In this document: one piece after another, positions 36,976 through 49,000 of the stretch
How positions within the stretch are numbered: position 1 is the stretch's first letter
Layout: every line of letters starts with the position of its first letter
The notes under the pieces: model-generated
The model's database searches: none
Told to the model about the DNA's origin: nothing
What the model saw: the letters and a program-made list of their open reading frames with translations, nothing else
Source: Lepidurus packardi
Lineage: Eukaryota; Arthropoda; Branchiopoda; Notostraca; Triopsidae
Length of the DNA stretch: 64,000 bases
Assembly (NCBI GenBank): GCA_023053545.1
Contig: JAKZAN010000001.1
Location: 5,600,565 to 5,664,564 of the forward strand
Direction: 5' to 3'
Position numbers and translations under genes: made by a program

Positions 36976-39271
36976 TCTTATTCTTTGTCCTTCCGTTAGC
37001 GCTTTAGGGCGACAACCCACGCCATACCCTTGTACGATATTTTCCAGGAGTTGAATTTTAATGGCATGAATTGATCAAATATTTGCTTAATACTCGATTT
37101 AATCTTGGTCCGGACGGCTTATTGTTTTCGCAAGGCTTGATAAAGCTTTCAGAATCAATTTTCACGTGGTGTCATCCGGGTACTTTCTAGATTATAATTC
37201 TTTCAGTTTCACTTAAAGAATTGAGAATACCTTATGACGTACTAGGTACTTTTAAAAAATGTTCTAATATTACTTGAACACAAAAAGATAAGTTTGAAAT
37301 GTGCCTGTTTCATTATTTGACAAGTGTAGAAGAAAACAATAAGAGCGAAAGACGATTTTGCAAGACTTGCATGTCTGTCTACCGTGTGTTAAGTGTGCTC
37401 TGTGTTCATTCGACTGCTCTTGCTCAAGTTGTAGTAATTAAATTTGTATCACTCGAAGTTTACTTTACGGGAAAAAGCAATACGCTTTTTCTCCCAAATT
37501 GTAATTCTTGTTTTATACTTTGACAGTCATCACAGCGGAAACAAAAGCAAATTCCAAACAAGCAAACTTCCCTTTTCGTCTTTTTCTTTTTTTGTATGCC
37601 AGCAAATTGTGTTATTTACTAAGGAAAAAAGGGAGCAGCTTACCGAGTCACGTCACATTGCATTGTGATATGTTAATTCAGGGAGATAGTAGAAGGAATA
37701 GTTATTTTGTTCCACCAAATCCTTGCCACAAATGTTTCCCAGGTTGTTTCTGTAAGGCGAGATATGTCGATATGATAGGGAAATATCGTCCTAGACATAA
37801 GTAGAAAAGGGGCCATGTGAGGTAGAATTCCATTTCTCAGTTCCTTAGAAGAGAAGCATCATGGGAAATCTGTAAATGTATTTAGCGGGCATTTTGCAAT
37901 TTTGTGCTCCATTCTAGCTCACGTACGTGTCGTCCGAGGGGCAAAACCCACTTTGCGAGTGACGGTCTTGGAATAGGATTGCGGGACTTTATAAGTAGGA
38001 CATGTAAAGGGGTTGAGTTAATGTGACAGCCTCATTAAGCATCTGGCTTATCACGTGGGGCTACACTTAGGAATTTGGTCCCTAATGAGTGTTTTTTCTT
38101 GGTCTCGTTGCCCATTAACTGTCTTTTACTTTAATAGAAACATCTCATTCGTTTATAGGGTTCTTAAATGCTTTCGAGTTAATACTTTGATTACATTTAT
38201 CTTTTCTTAAAAAGAATATTAGAGGCCCTTCCTGTGTCGCCAGGACGATTTTAGTGTCGTGTTTTTATGGAAGTTGGTGAGGTTATTTTGATTGTTTGCC
38301 CAGAAATTTTTTAGAGAATATATAAAAGAACACATAAAAGTCAAAATGTAAAGATATATTTCTCGTCATGCATGTTTTTGTATGTGAAAAATTTTAGCCT
38401 CACGATAATTTGTGTTCTATGTTAGGTGAGTGTTCTTTTGTTCACTTTTGTCTTGCAAAGCCGGTGAGACGCTTAAGTTTTGATGTATAAGGTTTTTATG
38501 AATTCTTTAAAGCTTCTGTCAATGCGCTTAGTGGTAAAGGGAAGATGAGACCTACCATAACATTTGTTATATTTGAAATTCTCTGAAGAGGCTTATAGCA
38601 TTTTTTTAACAAAGTAGTATAGTATAGTACTTTCAAAGTACATTAAAAAATACATTTTGTAGATACTCATTATGCTTTTATCCTAATTTGAGGCTTATTA
38701 CTAATAATGTAATTGCAATTAATTCTAGTCTCGCAATGTGCGACGAATATTCCGCGACATCTAATGACGCACATGAAATATACGATCTGTAGTCTACTTC
38801 CTGTATTACTAACTTAATCCTAAACTATTTTTAATGTAACATACTAACAAATAACTTTTATTTCTATTTGAATTTCTTGAATTTCTCTTTCTATCAGACA
38901 ACATCAATTATAAGTTGAGTTTAGCAATAAGAGTTAACAAAACCAGCCACAATAGTGCTATAGGCCTTGTTCTTTGGTGGGCTAAATGAAGCAACTTTAG
39001 TTTTGTTTCTTAATTAGTTAGCGCAACTAAGTTACGGCAAAAATTGGACAATGTTCTTTGCTTTGTACTTGAAATCCTTTCCTTTGACGTAGTAAGGAAT
39101 TTCTGGAATATTAAAACGACACAAGAACTTCAGCACCGAACTTTTCGTATTTAGCGCGCTTAATAGAGGTCGTTGCTTTCTGTTTTGTTATTGTTTTACC
39201 AATTCAGCGAGCGTTGCTCTTGTTGCACTGTGCGTTGTCAAGTCAGAAGTGGCGTGGGTAATCGTTGTCAC

Positions 39272-42200
39272 ATGGCGCCAATTAAACCCCAAAAAGTGAT
39301 TAGCTTCAGTAGCGAAGATCCGGTAAGTACGCTTACTTTCATGTTTGCTTTACCTCTCTATAAAAACCTTGAAATCAATCCATAATTGCACATTGTATTC
39401 TCTGAACTAAACACGGAAAACTCATATCAAATAATTCCGATTACGAATTAACCTTTAAATTGGATTGAAGAAAAGATTCTATAAAATTCTTTGAATCTAC
39501 TTGTTTAGGTTATTTAATAAAACTGTTTTAAACCTTTCAACTTCAGTTATGCTATTTAAAAATGCGTCAAATCCTGAAAAATTACGGTAATTTCGTTTAG
39601 TAAGTTTTTCTTCAATTGTGTCGTTCTAAATTAGCACAATCCAGCCGGTAATTTGCTTAATCGTGACACCTTTCGCAAATGGAGATGCAAGGAACCAGGC
39701 GAACCTCAAGCCTCAATAGTTCTACAGTTAGATCGTCCTTATCGCATTGATTACTTGGATATTGGCAACAATGGCTCTGCATTGGTAGAAGTTTACGTTG
39801 GTCGGTCTGAAAACGCTGATAAATACGAAGTAAAAAGCAATTCCTGACGTATTTTAAGAGCTTAAAGTATTCTTTCGTAAAGGTTCTGTTGCCCAATTCT
39901 TCCTTCATGACACCTGCTGAAGTTAAAAGCCAGACCATGCTCCATCGAGTTCGCATGTTTGGGCCGGATAAACTCAACAAGCCCATCCAGGAGCAAAAGT
40001 GGGACCGAGTTCGGATTGTTTGCACTCAGCCTTTTTCAAAAGGATTAGCTTATGGCTTGTCGTTCATTGATTTGCGAAACAACGAGCCTGATCCATCCAG
40101 CAGCTCGTCAATGAAAGCCTGCACAGATGCGGCTCCCCAGGCATTCGGCGTTTTTAAATTGCGCCAAGAGCCAGCCGACCCCATTTCAAAGGGAAGTCTC
40201 TTTGCCCAGCGGAAACCGTCGTTGCTAGGCAACTTGTCAGTCCCTGCCGCCATCCGAGAAGCTTCCAGCTTAGCTGCGAACACATTAACCAAATTCCAGG
40301 AAGAAGAAGAAGATGCGCGGTTGCATAGTCAGCTCCCAGAATCCCGTTATTACCAATTAAAGAAAGAACAGAAACCTTGCCCAACTGGGGCCAATAACGG
40401 ACTTGCTGAAAAGGACCTTTCACGCTTACCCAAACGTAAACTTGTCGCGGAAGAAGACGGCGATGTTCCTCCCAAGCTTCCCAAGCTGGGGCGCCAGAAA
40501 GGAAAAGATCCTGGGCCCCCGAAGAAGAAACCAGAGGAAGATAAGGAGAAAAGGAAGCTTGGCGAAGCTAATAAAGACAAGAAGGCCCAAACACACCAAC
40601 AAACGCCCGTAATTGCGCCAGTGGAAAAGGGAAAGAAGAGCAAATCCTTCGAACAACTTTTAAGTGGCGTCGTTTTCGTTATGAGCGGATTCCAGAACCC
40701 TGTAAGAGCCCACTTGCGTGATAATGCCCTGGCAATGGGAGCCGGGTACAAACCTGACTGGGGACCCATGTGCACGCATCTCATGTAAATCCTCTTTTTC
40801 GTTTCATTCTATTTTTCATCTTTTTGTAAAGTAATTAGTTTTCTTATGACTTTCTTGTTAGTCAATTTTGATCTTGGTGACCTTATGTGTTGGATTTTTT
40901 CATACTTGAAAGTTCATTTCTCTTAGTGTTTCGGATTGTTTATGTTTAAGTCGTTTTAGACCTAATGAATCTTTTATTATTATTATTATTGTAGATGTGC
41001 CTTTCCCAACACGCCCAAATTTAACGAAGTGAAAGGTCAAGGGAAGATAGTGACCAAAGATTGGATTGAACAATGTTTTAAGCAACGAAAACGGTTGCCT
41101 TGGAGACGGTAATTGCTTGTCTACTACTGGGAAATAAGAAATTATGTTATTTTTTTTTAATCTATTTTTTCGTTCTTCATGGTTATGTAGTTTCGCGTTG
41201 GACAGAACAGATCAGGGTCCGGAAAGCGAAGATGAAATTTGGGAAGCAAAACCATCAATATCACCTGTGTCGGTGGTTGGCAGTAATAATGGTGCAAGTA
41301 CGTGCAAAGAAAAGGCTCGTAACACCCCTGTCGCAATTCCAAAGAAACCGTTTGTGCAGACTTTGAGCACTCAGTCAAATTTTACAAATGGGACGTCAGT
41401 TCCCACAATGGAAACACCTTCCATAGCAACAAACGAAACAGTTCCAAGACAGTACGGCGAAGACTATGAAGGAGATACGGATTTAGATGACGACATTGAT
41501 GAGTACGAAAACCTCGTTAAAAAAAAATCCAGGTTGTTTAATCAATTCAATTCAGGTCAATTTTGTTTCTTTTTTTTTCATGAGACTTATTCGTTTATTT
41601 TTTGGCAGTGGAGAAGATGTTTATAATGCTGATACCGACGTAGAAGACGATCCTGATCCCGTCCCGGCTTCTGTACCTCGTTTACCTGAATGCTTCGAAG
41701 GGAAATATTTCTTCTTGTATGGGAATTTCGAAGCTGAAGAACAGAAGCGTTTGTGTCGACATATTATTGCATTTAAAGGGTAAGCTGAATTATTGCTAAT
41801 TGTTTTAAGTGTGTGAAATTCTTGGGAACTGAGGTCATTTCTTGAGAAATGAGGACGATTTCAAATTGGAATTAAAAATAATTTATCCCGGTAGTAATGT
41901 GGAGCCATATATGAATGCTGATGTCAATTATATCATCACTGACAAAGAACCAGACGTGTCTTTTCAGGATGTAAGTTTTGTTTTCGTTCTTTTTTTCTTC
42001 TTTTTTAGTTCGGTTAATTCAGTTTTCCTTTAGTGAAGGTAGGGCCTTATTTTGTAAAATTTCCTACTATAAAGACACTTAGTTAATTATTTAATAAGTC
42101 GAAAAGTGTCATTTGAATAAATAAGTGAAACTAGCTTGCTAATCCGTCGGTTGGACCAAACGCGGGTTCAGCTGAGCAGTCCGGTAACGCTTGCGGTTTT

Positions 42201-42553
42201 TGTCCCGACAGCGAATCTAGCAAATAGAAAATGAAATGAAAAGTTATTTTTTATGCGCTGAAAGCTTACCTTTACCGTAGTTTTATACTCTTAAAGTTGT
42301 AGCCAGAGAAAAATTATCTACTAATTATTGTAAACGAAACTTTTCGACTAAATTTAGAGTTTTCGTGATCGTTCTGAACAGGAACATCCTAAGAGATTTT
42401 CTTGTTCAAATTATAAACGGTAATCAATTGTGTTGTATCGTATAGGCTCTGAAGGAAAACCCAAGTATTCTTTTTGTAAAACCTGAATGGATCTGGGCCT
42501 GTATAGACACCCAGAAATGGATTGCTCCTAAACCGTATCTCATTACACCTTAA
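39272..42553 (+). CDS. XRCC1: DNA repair protein XRCC1 (complete, 8 exons, 652 aa)
   Basis: Scaffold of single-strand break and base-excision repair in the nucleus. In known orthologues it binds DNA polymerase beta, PNKP/aprataxin and DNA ligase III. Exons: 39272-39322, 39635-39829, 39883-40784, 40995-41108, 41191-41532, 41609-41779, 41895-41970, 42446-42553. All phases agree. Domains are an N-terminal jelly-roll domain (1 to about 155, with RKW, DIGN and RVRMFGPDKL motifs), a Lys/Pro-rich probable nuclear-localisation linker (about 263-336), BRCT1 (about 337-420, with MSGFQNP and THLICAF), an acidic linker with CK2-type TDLDDD and TDVEDD sites, and BRCT2 (about 563-650, ending in PEWIWACI). 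The start ATG aligns exactly with the vertebrate N-terminus. Both mammalian redox cysteines (12 and 20) are replaced, by Phe and Pro. Exon 5 has a weak donor (gttgtt). Length is close to the human protein (633 aa). Confidence 0.96.
40970..40992 (+). repeat. (TTA)n microsatellite at an XRCC1 splice acceptor
   Basis: About six TTA/ATT units run directly into the gtag acceptor of XRCC1 exon 4 (exon begins 40995). They replace the usual pyrimidine tract with an A/T triplet repeat, so length changes here could affect splicing. Confidence 0.75.
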
Positions 42554-42723
42554 GTAAGATTGAAAATATACGGTTCTCAGCACTTTGGTGAACTACTCGC
42601 ATATATTTCACTACTTGTAAACAGTACTGCTCAACAAATGTCACTTGAAATCACAACAGTTATTATACCCTGATAAGTTTTCATTTGTATTGAAATAATA
42701 CTTAATAAGAAAGCTTCATAATT

Positions 42724-44647
42724 TCAAGGCAAAGTTTCACTGAAGGCATCATGCTTGTCCTTTACCATCCAGAAAGAATCAACTACAGCTCCGTTTTTAT
42801 CGTCGGACACTTGCTCCATATACAAATGCGTCCTATTCGCTACTTGTAAGCGCGCGTAACCATAGTCAGTAGTACGAAAAGCAGACCATGGCGGTCTTTC
42901 GGGGGCAAATCCATCTTTACGTTCCCGACAGCCCTACAGTGTTATTAAAAGTAAAACATAAAGGTCGGTTTCTTATCTTGTCTCTTCTTCTGCGTCGTCT
43001 TAGCAACGCTTTCGTAAGTTCCAACTACAACTTTTGATCTCGTGTTCTTAATAATAGTAGGGAAACTTGATACATACGGCAGAGCCAGTAATAACATGGA
43101 CAGGAGCTCGAGGGTTTCTATAAGGCTCTTCCGCACTCCCGTTCATCACCTGGCGATCATAAACTGGCCAAAGACGTTCGTATGAGTGTTCGTGGGCCCA
43201 AATGGCTAGATCGACTCCGTTTTCATAGAAGAGTTTTTCCAGTCCAAACCTTTCAATGATTATTTGTTCTTACGTCCGGAAACTCAATTTTTTTTTGTTA
43301 CCAATGAAACAAAGGAATACCAGTTCGAACCATATCGCTTTCCTTGGTACAATCATTGTTGTCGCCATTAGAGCAGTACATGGGTCGGTGGCCGAAGGTA
43401 ATGATCCAAGGTCTAATACTTCGATTGGCTGGCGCATTTGCTTCCTTTTGAAGAAGATTTTCTTAGTTGAGTGATGAAAAGATCAGATTGAAAGTTTACT
43501 TTCAAGTCTTGGATGAGCCAATCGTACTGTTTAACTACTTGCTTAATACCAAAACGCATGAAATAGTAGAATTCAGTAGAAATAGCTACGAAATGCGCTG
43601 GACCCATGTTGAAGCTATACATAAGGTTCTCTTGCCCTCCAGGCATAGAGAAACGTGCTCTATAGTGGCTGAAATTGCTAGCAATTAAAATTAAAGTTAT
43701 TTTTTTTTTTGAGTTTAGAAGCTTAAGAGTAAATACTGCTTACTAACTGTTCTCATGGTTACCTACGCAAGTCATGTAAGGAACATAAGCTGCAATGGGC
43801 TCGATTATATCCATAAAATAATCTCCGACCCGGCCGTTATGCTTCAAAATTCAAACATGTTTATAGCGAACTAAGTTTCGGCGCCAAAACCTTACCTCGT
43901 ACATATCGTAAGCCATGTCGCCCACGTGCAAAATGGCGTCGTAGAGCCCGTTCTGGGTGTCGAGCTGTAAACGGGGGAGAGATTGCGGGTTCTCGACCCC
44001 CATATCGCCAAAAACAGCCAAACGGGGAGACCAATCTGCGTCTGTTCCTTTGTATGTGAACATAAACGTCTCCGACCATCCATAATCGCTCCCACAATGA
44101 TAATCTAATGTCAATTCTATCACCTTCAATTTAATTTTTGTTTCTAAATTTACAATAGGTTTGGCCAGGAACGAGGTGTTTCATTGTTGCTCGATGAATA
44201 TATTGGCTGAATTTTAACGGCCCATCGTCCACAAAAATACTACGTATTCCTTCTACTTTCGCATTGAATTCATGGACCGATTTCCCATACTGCACGAACG
44301 TGCCTTTTGTATCATTTAAGGTACTCCAAGTGACTACCATCTCATCAGGCTCGCCTTAATTAAAAGTTAATTTCGTTTCTATTAGAAATAATTCGTTTTG
44401 CATATTTATTTATGTTAGTTTGGTTTTATTACATATTTTGACACTTTTATAGACTTGTATATAGATTTTATAGACTTGTATATAGATTATATAGATTTGT
44501 TTATAGAAGTTATTAGTTACCTCCAAGTGATAAATGGACATGTCTAGGCTGGCGAAAATGACCACCGCGAGTTAAAATCCCAGCATTTGATTCCGAAAAC
44601 GACACAAACAGGGCCAAAACGATCGAAATTGCAACGTACTTTGCCAT
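42724..44647 (-). CDS. ACP7: Acid phosphatase type 7-like purple acid phosphatase (complete, 8 exons, 445 aa)
   Basis: Binuclear-metal phosphohydrolase, expected to be secreted or lysosomal. Exons in reading order: 44647-44521, 44354-44154, 44104-43896, 43841-43744, 43677-43500, 43444-43302, 43249-43078, 42933-42724. All phases are consistent, and several introns are only 49-66 bp. It has a signal peptide (1 to about 24, hydrophobic AISIVLALFV) and a purple-acid-phosphatase N-terminal FN3-like domain (VHLSLGG, MVVTWST). The metallophosphatase domain carries all five metal-binding motifs: GDMG (Asp143), GDMAY (Asp172, Tyr175), GNHE (Asn207, His208), GHRPMY (His290) and AHEHSYERLWP (His338, His340). 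The C-terminal part holds GYARLQ and a VSDD motif. The start is the ATG preceding the signal peptide. An in-frame TTG-initiated extension upstream was not used. Length matches human ACP7 (438 aa). It lies tail to tail with XRCC1. Confidence 0.95.
44448..44509. repeat. Tandem repeat in ACP7 intron 1
   Basis: Three head-to-tail copies of a 20-21-bp unit (tatagacttgtatatagatt) lie just inside the first intron of the ACP7-like gene, ending about 11 bp from its donor site. The third copy is diverged. Confidence 0.75.
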
Positions 44648-46053
44648 TCCAGAAAATACTAAAACCAAAGGAAATGTTTCGTGAATTTTATCTAAATTAA
44701 AGCTATGGATCAGAATACTTCTCGGGGCCACGTACGAAAACACATTAAAGTACAAAATTCTACCTAGCAGACTATACGTTGATAACACGTTCTTACAAAG
44801 ATAAACATGTCTCATAGGTGAAAGTGAGTAAAAAAGATAAATAAGTTGCAAATGCGTTCGTCAGATGGCTCTGTCAATTTTCTAGGCACCAACGGAAACG
44901 CAACTGGGATTATTGCGATATTTCGCTGAAACAGGCAGTTTTGTTCAAATTTGCATATACTAACAGTCAATATTTATATTCTTAATTGTCAAACAATGCA
45001 ACTCTTGTTACACTCACACTTATTTAATAAATTTCATGTTAGAGTGTTTCTAACATGCAAATGATCTTACAGTTGAAAGTTGAATTTGGAATTTTGATTT
45101 TCTGGGGGAATTTATCATTTCAAAGGTAACTTACTGTGAATGAGTGAATAGTATCTTAAGAAACAGTTGGCAAACAGAGGCAGTCTCGTCTTTTGTTTAG
45201 GGAGAGGGGATAATCAGACTAATGAATGCGTCATGGTCAGATATAAATCACGAACACTTGGTGAACCAAAACGCCCTCAACTCCCTCGGATGCTCATTTT
45301 TGTTACATTCTAATTAAATTAGCTATCTTGCTTAGTCATCCGAAGCCCTTTCTGTCCTCCCACAAGCCAAAATTTCGCAATAAGTAAGCTAATGAAATAA
45401 GTACTGTCAAATTAATTCCCACGAGTTAACTTTCCTGAGATCATTGGAAACTTTGAGTTATGACTCAAAAAGCCACTAAGACTTTAAGATGATGCTACCG
45501 AACGTTTGTAGCATCCCCAATCTGACAAAATGATTTAAACCCCGTTGGGGGTTTAACGGTTAAGAAAGATGACGTACATTAATTCCTAACCCCCGAAAGG
45601 TCCTTTTGGAAAATTATGAAGAAAGGAAGAGAAGGAGCAAAGACCGAGAAAGATGTTGTTAGGGGGCGCGTAGCATTGTACCAATTCTCGTAGTGCTGGT
45701 GTCAAACCGGGCAAATAGTAAAGTTATAATCCTGTCAATGGATTGAGCTGCAGAAGCACCCGAACGCAATAAGAAAAGAAGGGACAAAACCGGACAGGCA
45801 GCTGGGTCTTTAACATCGTGTTGTATGTGTGTAGTGTGTGTGTAGTTTGTTCCCCTTTGATTCGTCACACAAACTCTCAACAGAGTAAAAAAGAGAAACT
45901 AGTCTCAGTCTTCGATTAAGCGACTTGGAAGTTGGAACTATCCTTACACAAATTCAACTGCTAAAAGAAAATTCTCTTGTGTTCCCCTTTGACGAATTTG
46001 GCTCAATTTGAAATTTTCAAGTTTCTCGATTTGAAATTAAAAAGTAAAACAAA
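44648..46053. other. Divergent intergenic region between ACP7-like and Klingon/Wrapper-like genes
   Basis: The 1.4 kb between two start codons facing outward should contain both promoters and 5' UTRs. I see a palindrome TTAAACCCCgttGGGGGTTTAA near 45535-45558 and a (gt)-rich tract near 45821-45845, but no clear TATA box. No further gene is recognised. Confidence 0.55.
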
Positions 46054-49000
46054 ATGAATTGCAGAAGTGGCTTTGGAATTCTTTGGTGTTTAGTTGCGTT
46101 TTATAGTGGGATTCGCATAAGTGACGCAGGTAAGTACACCTTTTTGCCTCAATTCATTGCAATTGTTACCAAATCCACTTGGAAATCTGAAATTGGTTTG
46201 TCTTCAATAGAAAGAAACTTCATAGACATAAATGGTTAAAATATTTAGGAGGCGAGACTCGACCTAGAAGTCGAGTTAAAGAGTCATTGAGAGTGTGATT
46301 CGGTTGGAGAAGGATCGGGGATGGAGCTTAATAGAATAATTGAAGACATTTCCTCCCATTAGGACTGTTCTCCTTCACAGTTGCTTCATCTTCGTGTCTC
46401 TCTGCTTTCGAGAATTTCTACTTATACTATCTTTCTTCATTATAAGACACCAAAAAATTGTCCTTTAACTTTCCTTTTTTCTAACCGTGCTTAATGTCAG
46501 CCCCAATTTCCGGCTAACATTTTCTCCAAGTTTATATAATTTTTCTTTAATATAGTCTAGCTGTCATGCCTGGAGAAGATTTTTTGGGGGAGTAGGGATC
46601 AGATTTCCGACTCCGAGTGTCAAATTCTGGCACGTGCGGTTCATTAAAGGGGAAAAACTAAACAAAAACATTTTTTCTCATACATTCAGGCGCCTTTTCA
46701 ACTTGGTCGTTTCCTGTTCAAACACTTATTTAATTTTTCAAACACTTCGGCTTTCTGTTGATTACGTTTCCTAATTAGTTGTTTAATTGAGTTTCTTTTT
46801 TTAAACAATAGTACCCTTGTTAGAAGACAATGCAGTAATTAAACCCCAAAAGTTAATCGTACAAGAAGGCGCGTATTTCCAATTACCTTGCACACCTGAA
46901 GGATCCGAAGGTAAGTTTTATTAATTTGCAATGTCTACGATCTACTTTATAAAAGAGAGTAACTCGAAAAAACTTTATAAAGGGGTTTAATTTCGGTTAT
47001 TTAGAAATCTTACATTTCTTTACCTGGAATAAGAATAAGGAAATTGTGGTGGATAAAATGACCAATGCCAGCTCCAGATTTGAAATACAAAACGATTTTT
47101 CCTTACTGGTCGAAGATGTTGAAGAAAAAGATAGAGGAATCTATTCTTGTAATGTACAATCTGATCCCCCGCGTTTGACTTGGTACGAAGTCGAAGTTGA
47201 AGGTAGTTATTATTATTTTTTCTTTTTGTTTACATTTTTTACAGAACTTATTTTATGCATTTTTAAAGATATTATCTTTTCAAAAGCTAATATTTTCATT
47301 ATTTGGGAATTTTTCCTAGTCAGCTAATGAAGGCGAAATTTTCCATGTTTTATCTGCAATTTTTTCTTTTTTTTGTTGATTTTCCTTCGGGTTTTATGCT
47401 AATTAACTTCGTTTTATATTTTGAAAGTTCCTGCCAGTGTGGAAATGGTACCCGAGTCTGGTTTATTGACTCTTAACCGCCATGAAGATGCAGAACTAGT
47501 GTGCCGGGTCAAAGGTAACCCGTTACCTATAGTGTCATGGTATTTCGAGGTACGCCACCAACTTTTTTTTCGAAAACAACCACAAATTTATTGTTTTCTT
47601 TATTTTTGTAGCTTTATATTTAACTTGAATGTGTTTAATTTGAGTTCTCTTGTTTCCGTAGGGAAAACCAATTAGCATGCAAGACATTGTGGACGAAAAG
47701 ACATCTAATACATCCCTTGTGTCCCGACTTGTCTTACCGGATGTGAGTCGACACGAATCTGGACAGTATACCTGCGTAGCGGATAATAGCATCAGTAAAG
47801 ATATCGGCAACTTTACAATCACCGTAATTTGTAAGCAAAACCTCGCTTTCCCAAGTTCTTTAGAATCTTAAGCCAATCTAAGTATATAAACATAAAAACG
47901 AACGTCCTGCTTTTCTCCCTTTCGTTTCGTTTGTTTAGTCCCACCAGAAATACTTGCGGACCAGACATGGGTACATGCCGGCTTAGGAATCCGAGCCGAA
48001 TTAGCCTGTCGTATTTATGGCGAGCCTAAACCTGAAGTACGGACGTTTCTTCCCATTTTCTTTTTTTTTATTAGGTTTGTGTTGCTTCTTTGCGAAGAGG
48101 CGTTAGCGAAAGCCGAACAGAGTAAAAAGAAAAAAATTGGTCAAGTTATTAAATAAGCAATGTTAGAGCCCTAAAAAAAAAAGAAATCAAGGCATTGCTA
48201 CGGTATGAGCAATCCCGTCAGCATTTCGTGGGTTTCCGTAGACCAACTGTCTAGGCTTGTAAGCTTCTTATGGCAAGCCACACCTGCCCCGTTAAAACTT
48301 TATCTTTGTTAAAAAGAGAAAGGAGAAAAAATGAAACGAAGAAGAAGAAAAAATGGTGAAAATAACCTTTTGTGTGGGTTGTAGGTGGCTTGGTTTTTTG
48401 AAGGCAAGCCAATTGAAGCCTCTAATCGCGCAGCCATGGTTTTTCACGGAGATCGACATTCGCTCTTATTGAAGAATATTCGTGATGCGGATTTGGGCAA
48501 TTATTCTTGTAGTGCTCGCAGCGATTTGGGAGAAGCGGAAAAAAATCTTGTCATTTCTGGTAATAATTACGATTCATATGCCGTTTCTAAAGATTCGGGA
48601 GTTTTCTCTCGAAGTTTCTTTCGTACCCGTTTAATTTCTTTACGTTCTCATTTATCATTATTAATTAGTTCGGGTTCAGTATTAATCAAGTTCCATTATT
48701 ATTACTTTTGCTTTGAATGGTAACCAGGTCTAACCTGGTACTTCACTTTGGAAACAATTTGTGAAGAAAGTTTAACTTAGATTATCATATCTTATATTAT
48801 TTGAAGTTTGTAGAGTCACCGGCAGATTACAAATTACTACGAGATTCCTATTTTGAAAACTTTTTCGATTTTGTTTACATTCCTATGTCGTTCATTTCTT
48901 ATACTATGAGTTATACGCAGGTTTGCCTGGTCGCGCTGTAGTGAGGGCGGAATTGCCCCGTGAAGGGACCAAGAAAGACGACGACATTTCCGGTGGCCAA

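Larger units (their letters stand above)
32817..39271. other. Intergenic DNA, no gene recognised
   Basis: No coding sequence is supported. A 129-codon minus-strand frame (33950-34339) is rich in hydrophobic residues, but it opens from GTG, lacks splice support and matches no family. Features seen are the hairpin cluster at 33231-33395 and the poly-C run at 36952-36975. The last 100 bp should be the XRCC1 promoter and 5' UTR. Confidence 0.55.

Noticed and set aside
42140..42230. Locally GC-rich stretch in XRCC1 intron 7, considered as an extra exon
   Set aside because: Exons 7 and 8 join in phase and reproduce BRCT2 without a gap, so no extra exon is needed.
44648..44851. Upstream extension of the ACP7-like first exon frame
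   Set aside because: The internal ATG at 44647 is followed directly by a clear signal peptide. The extension would bury it.
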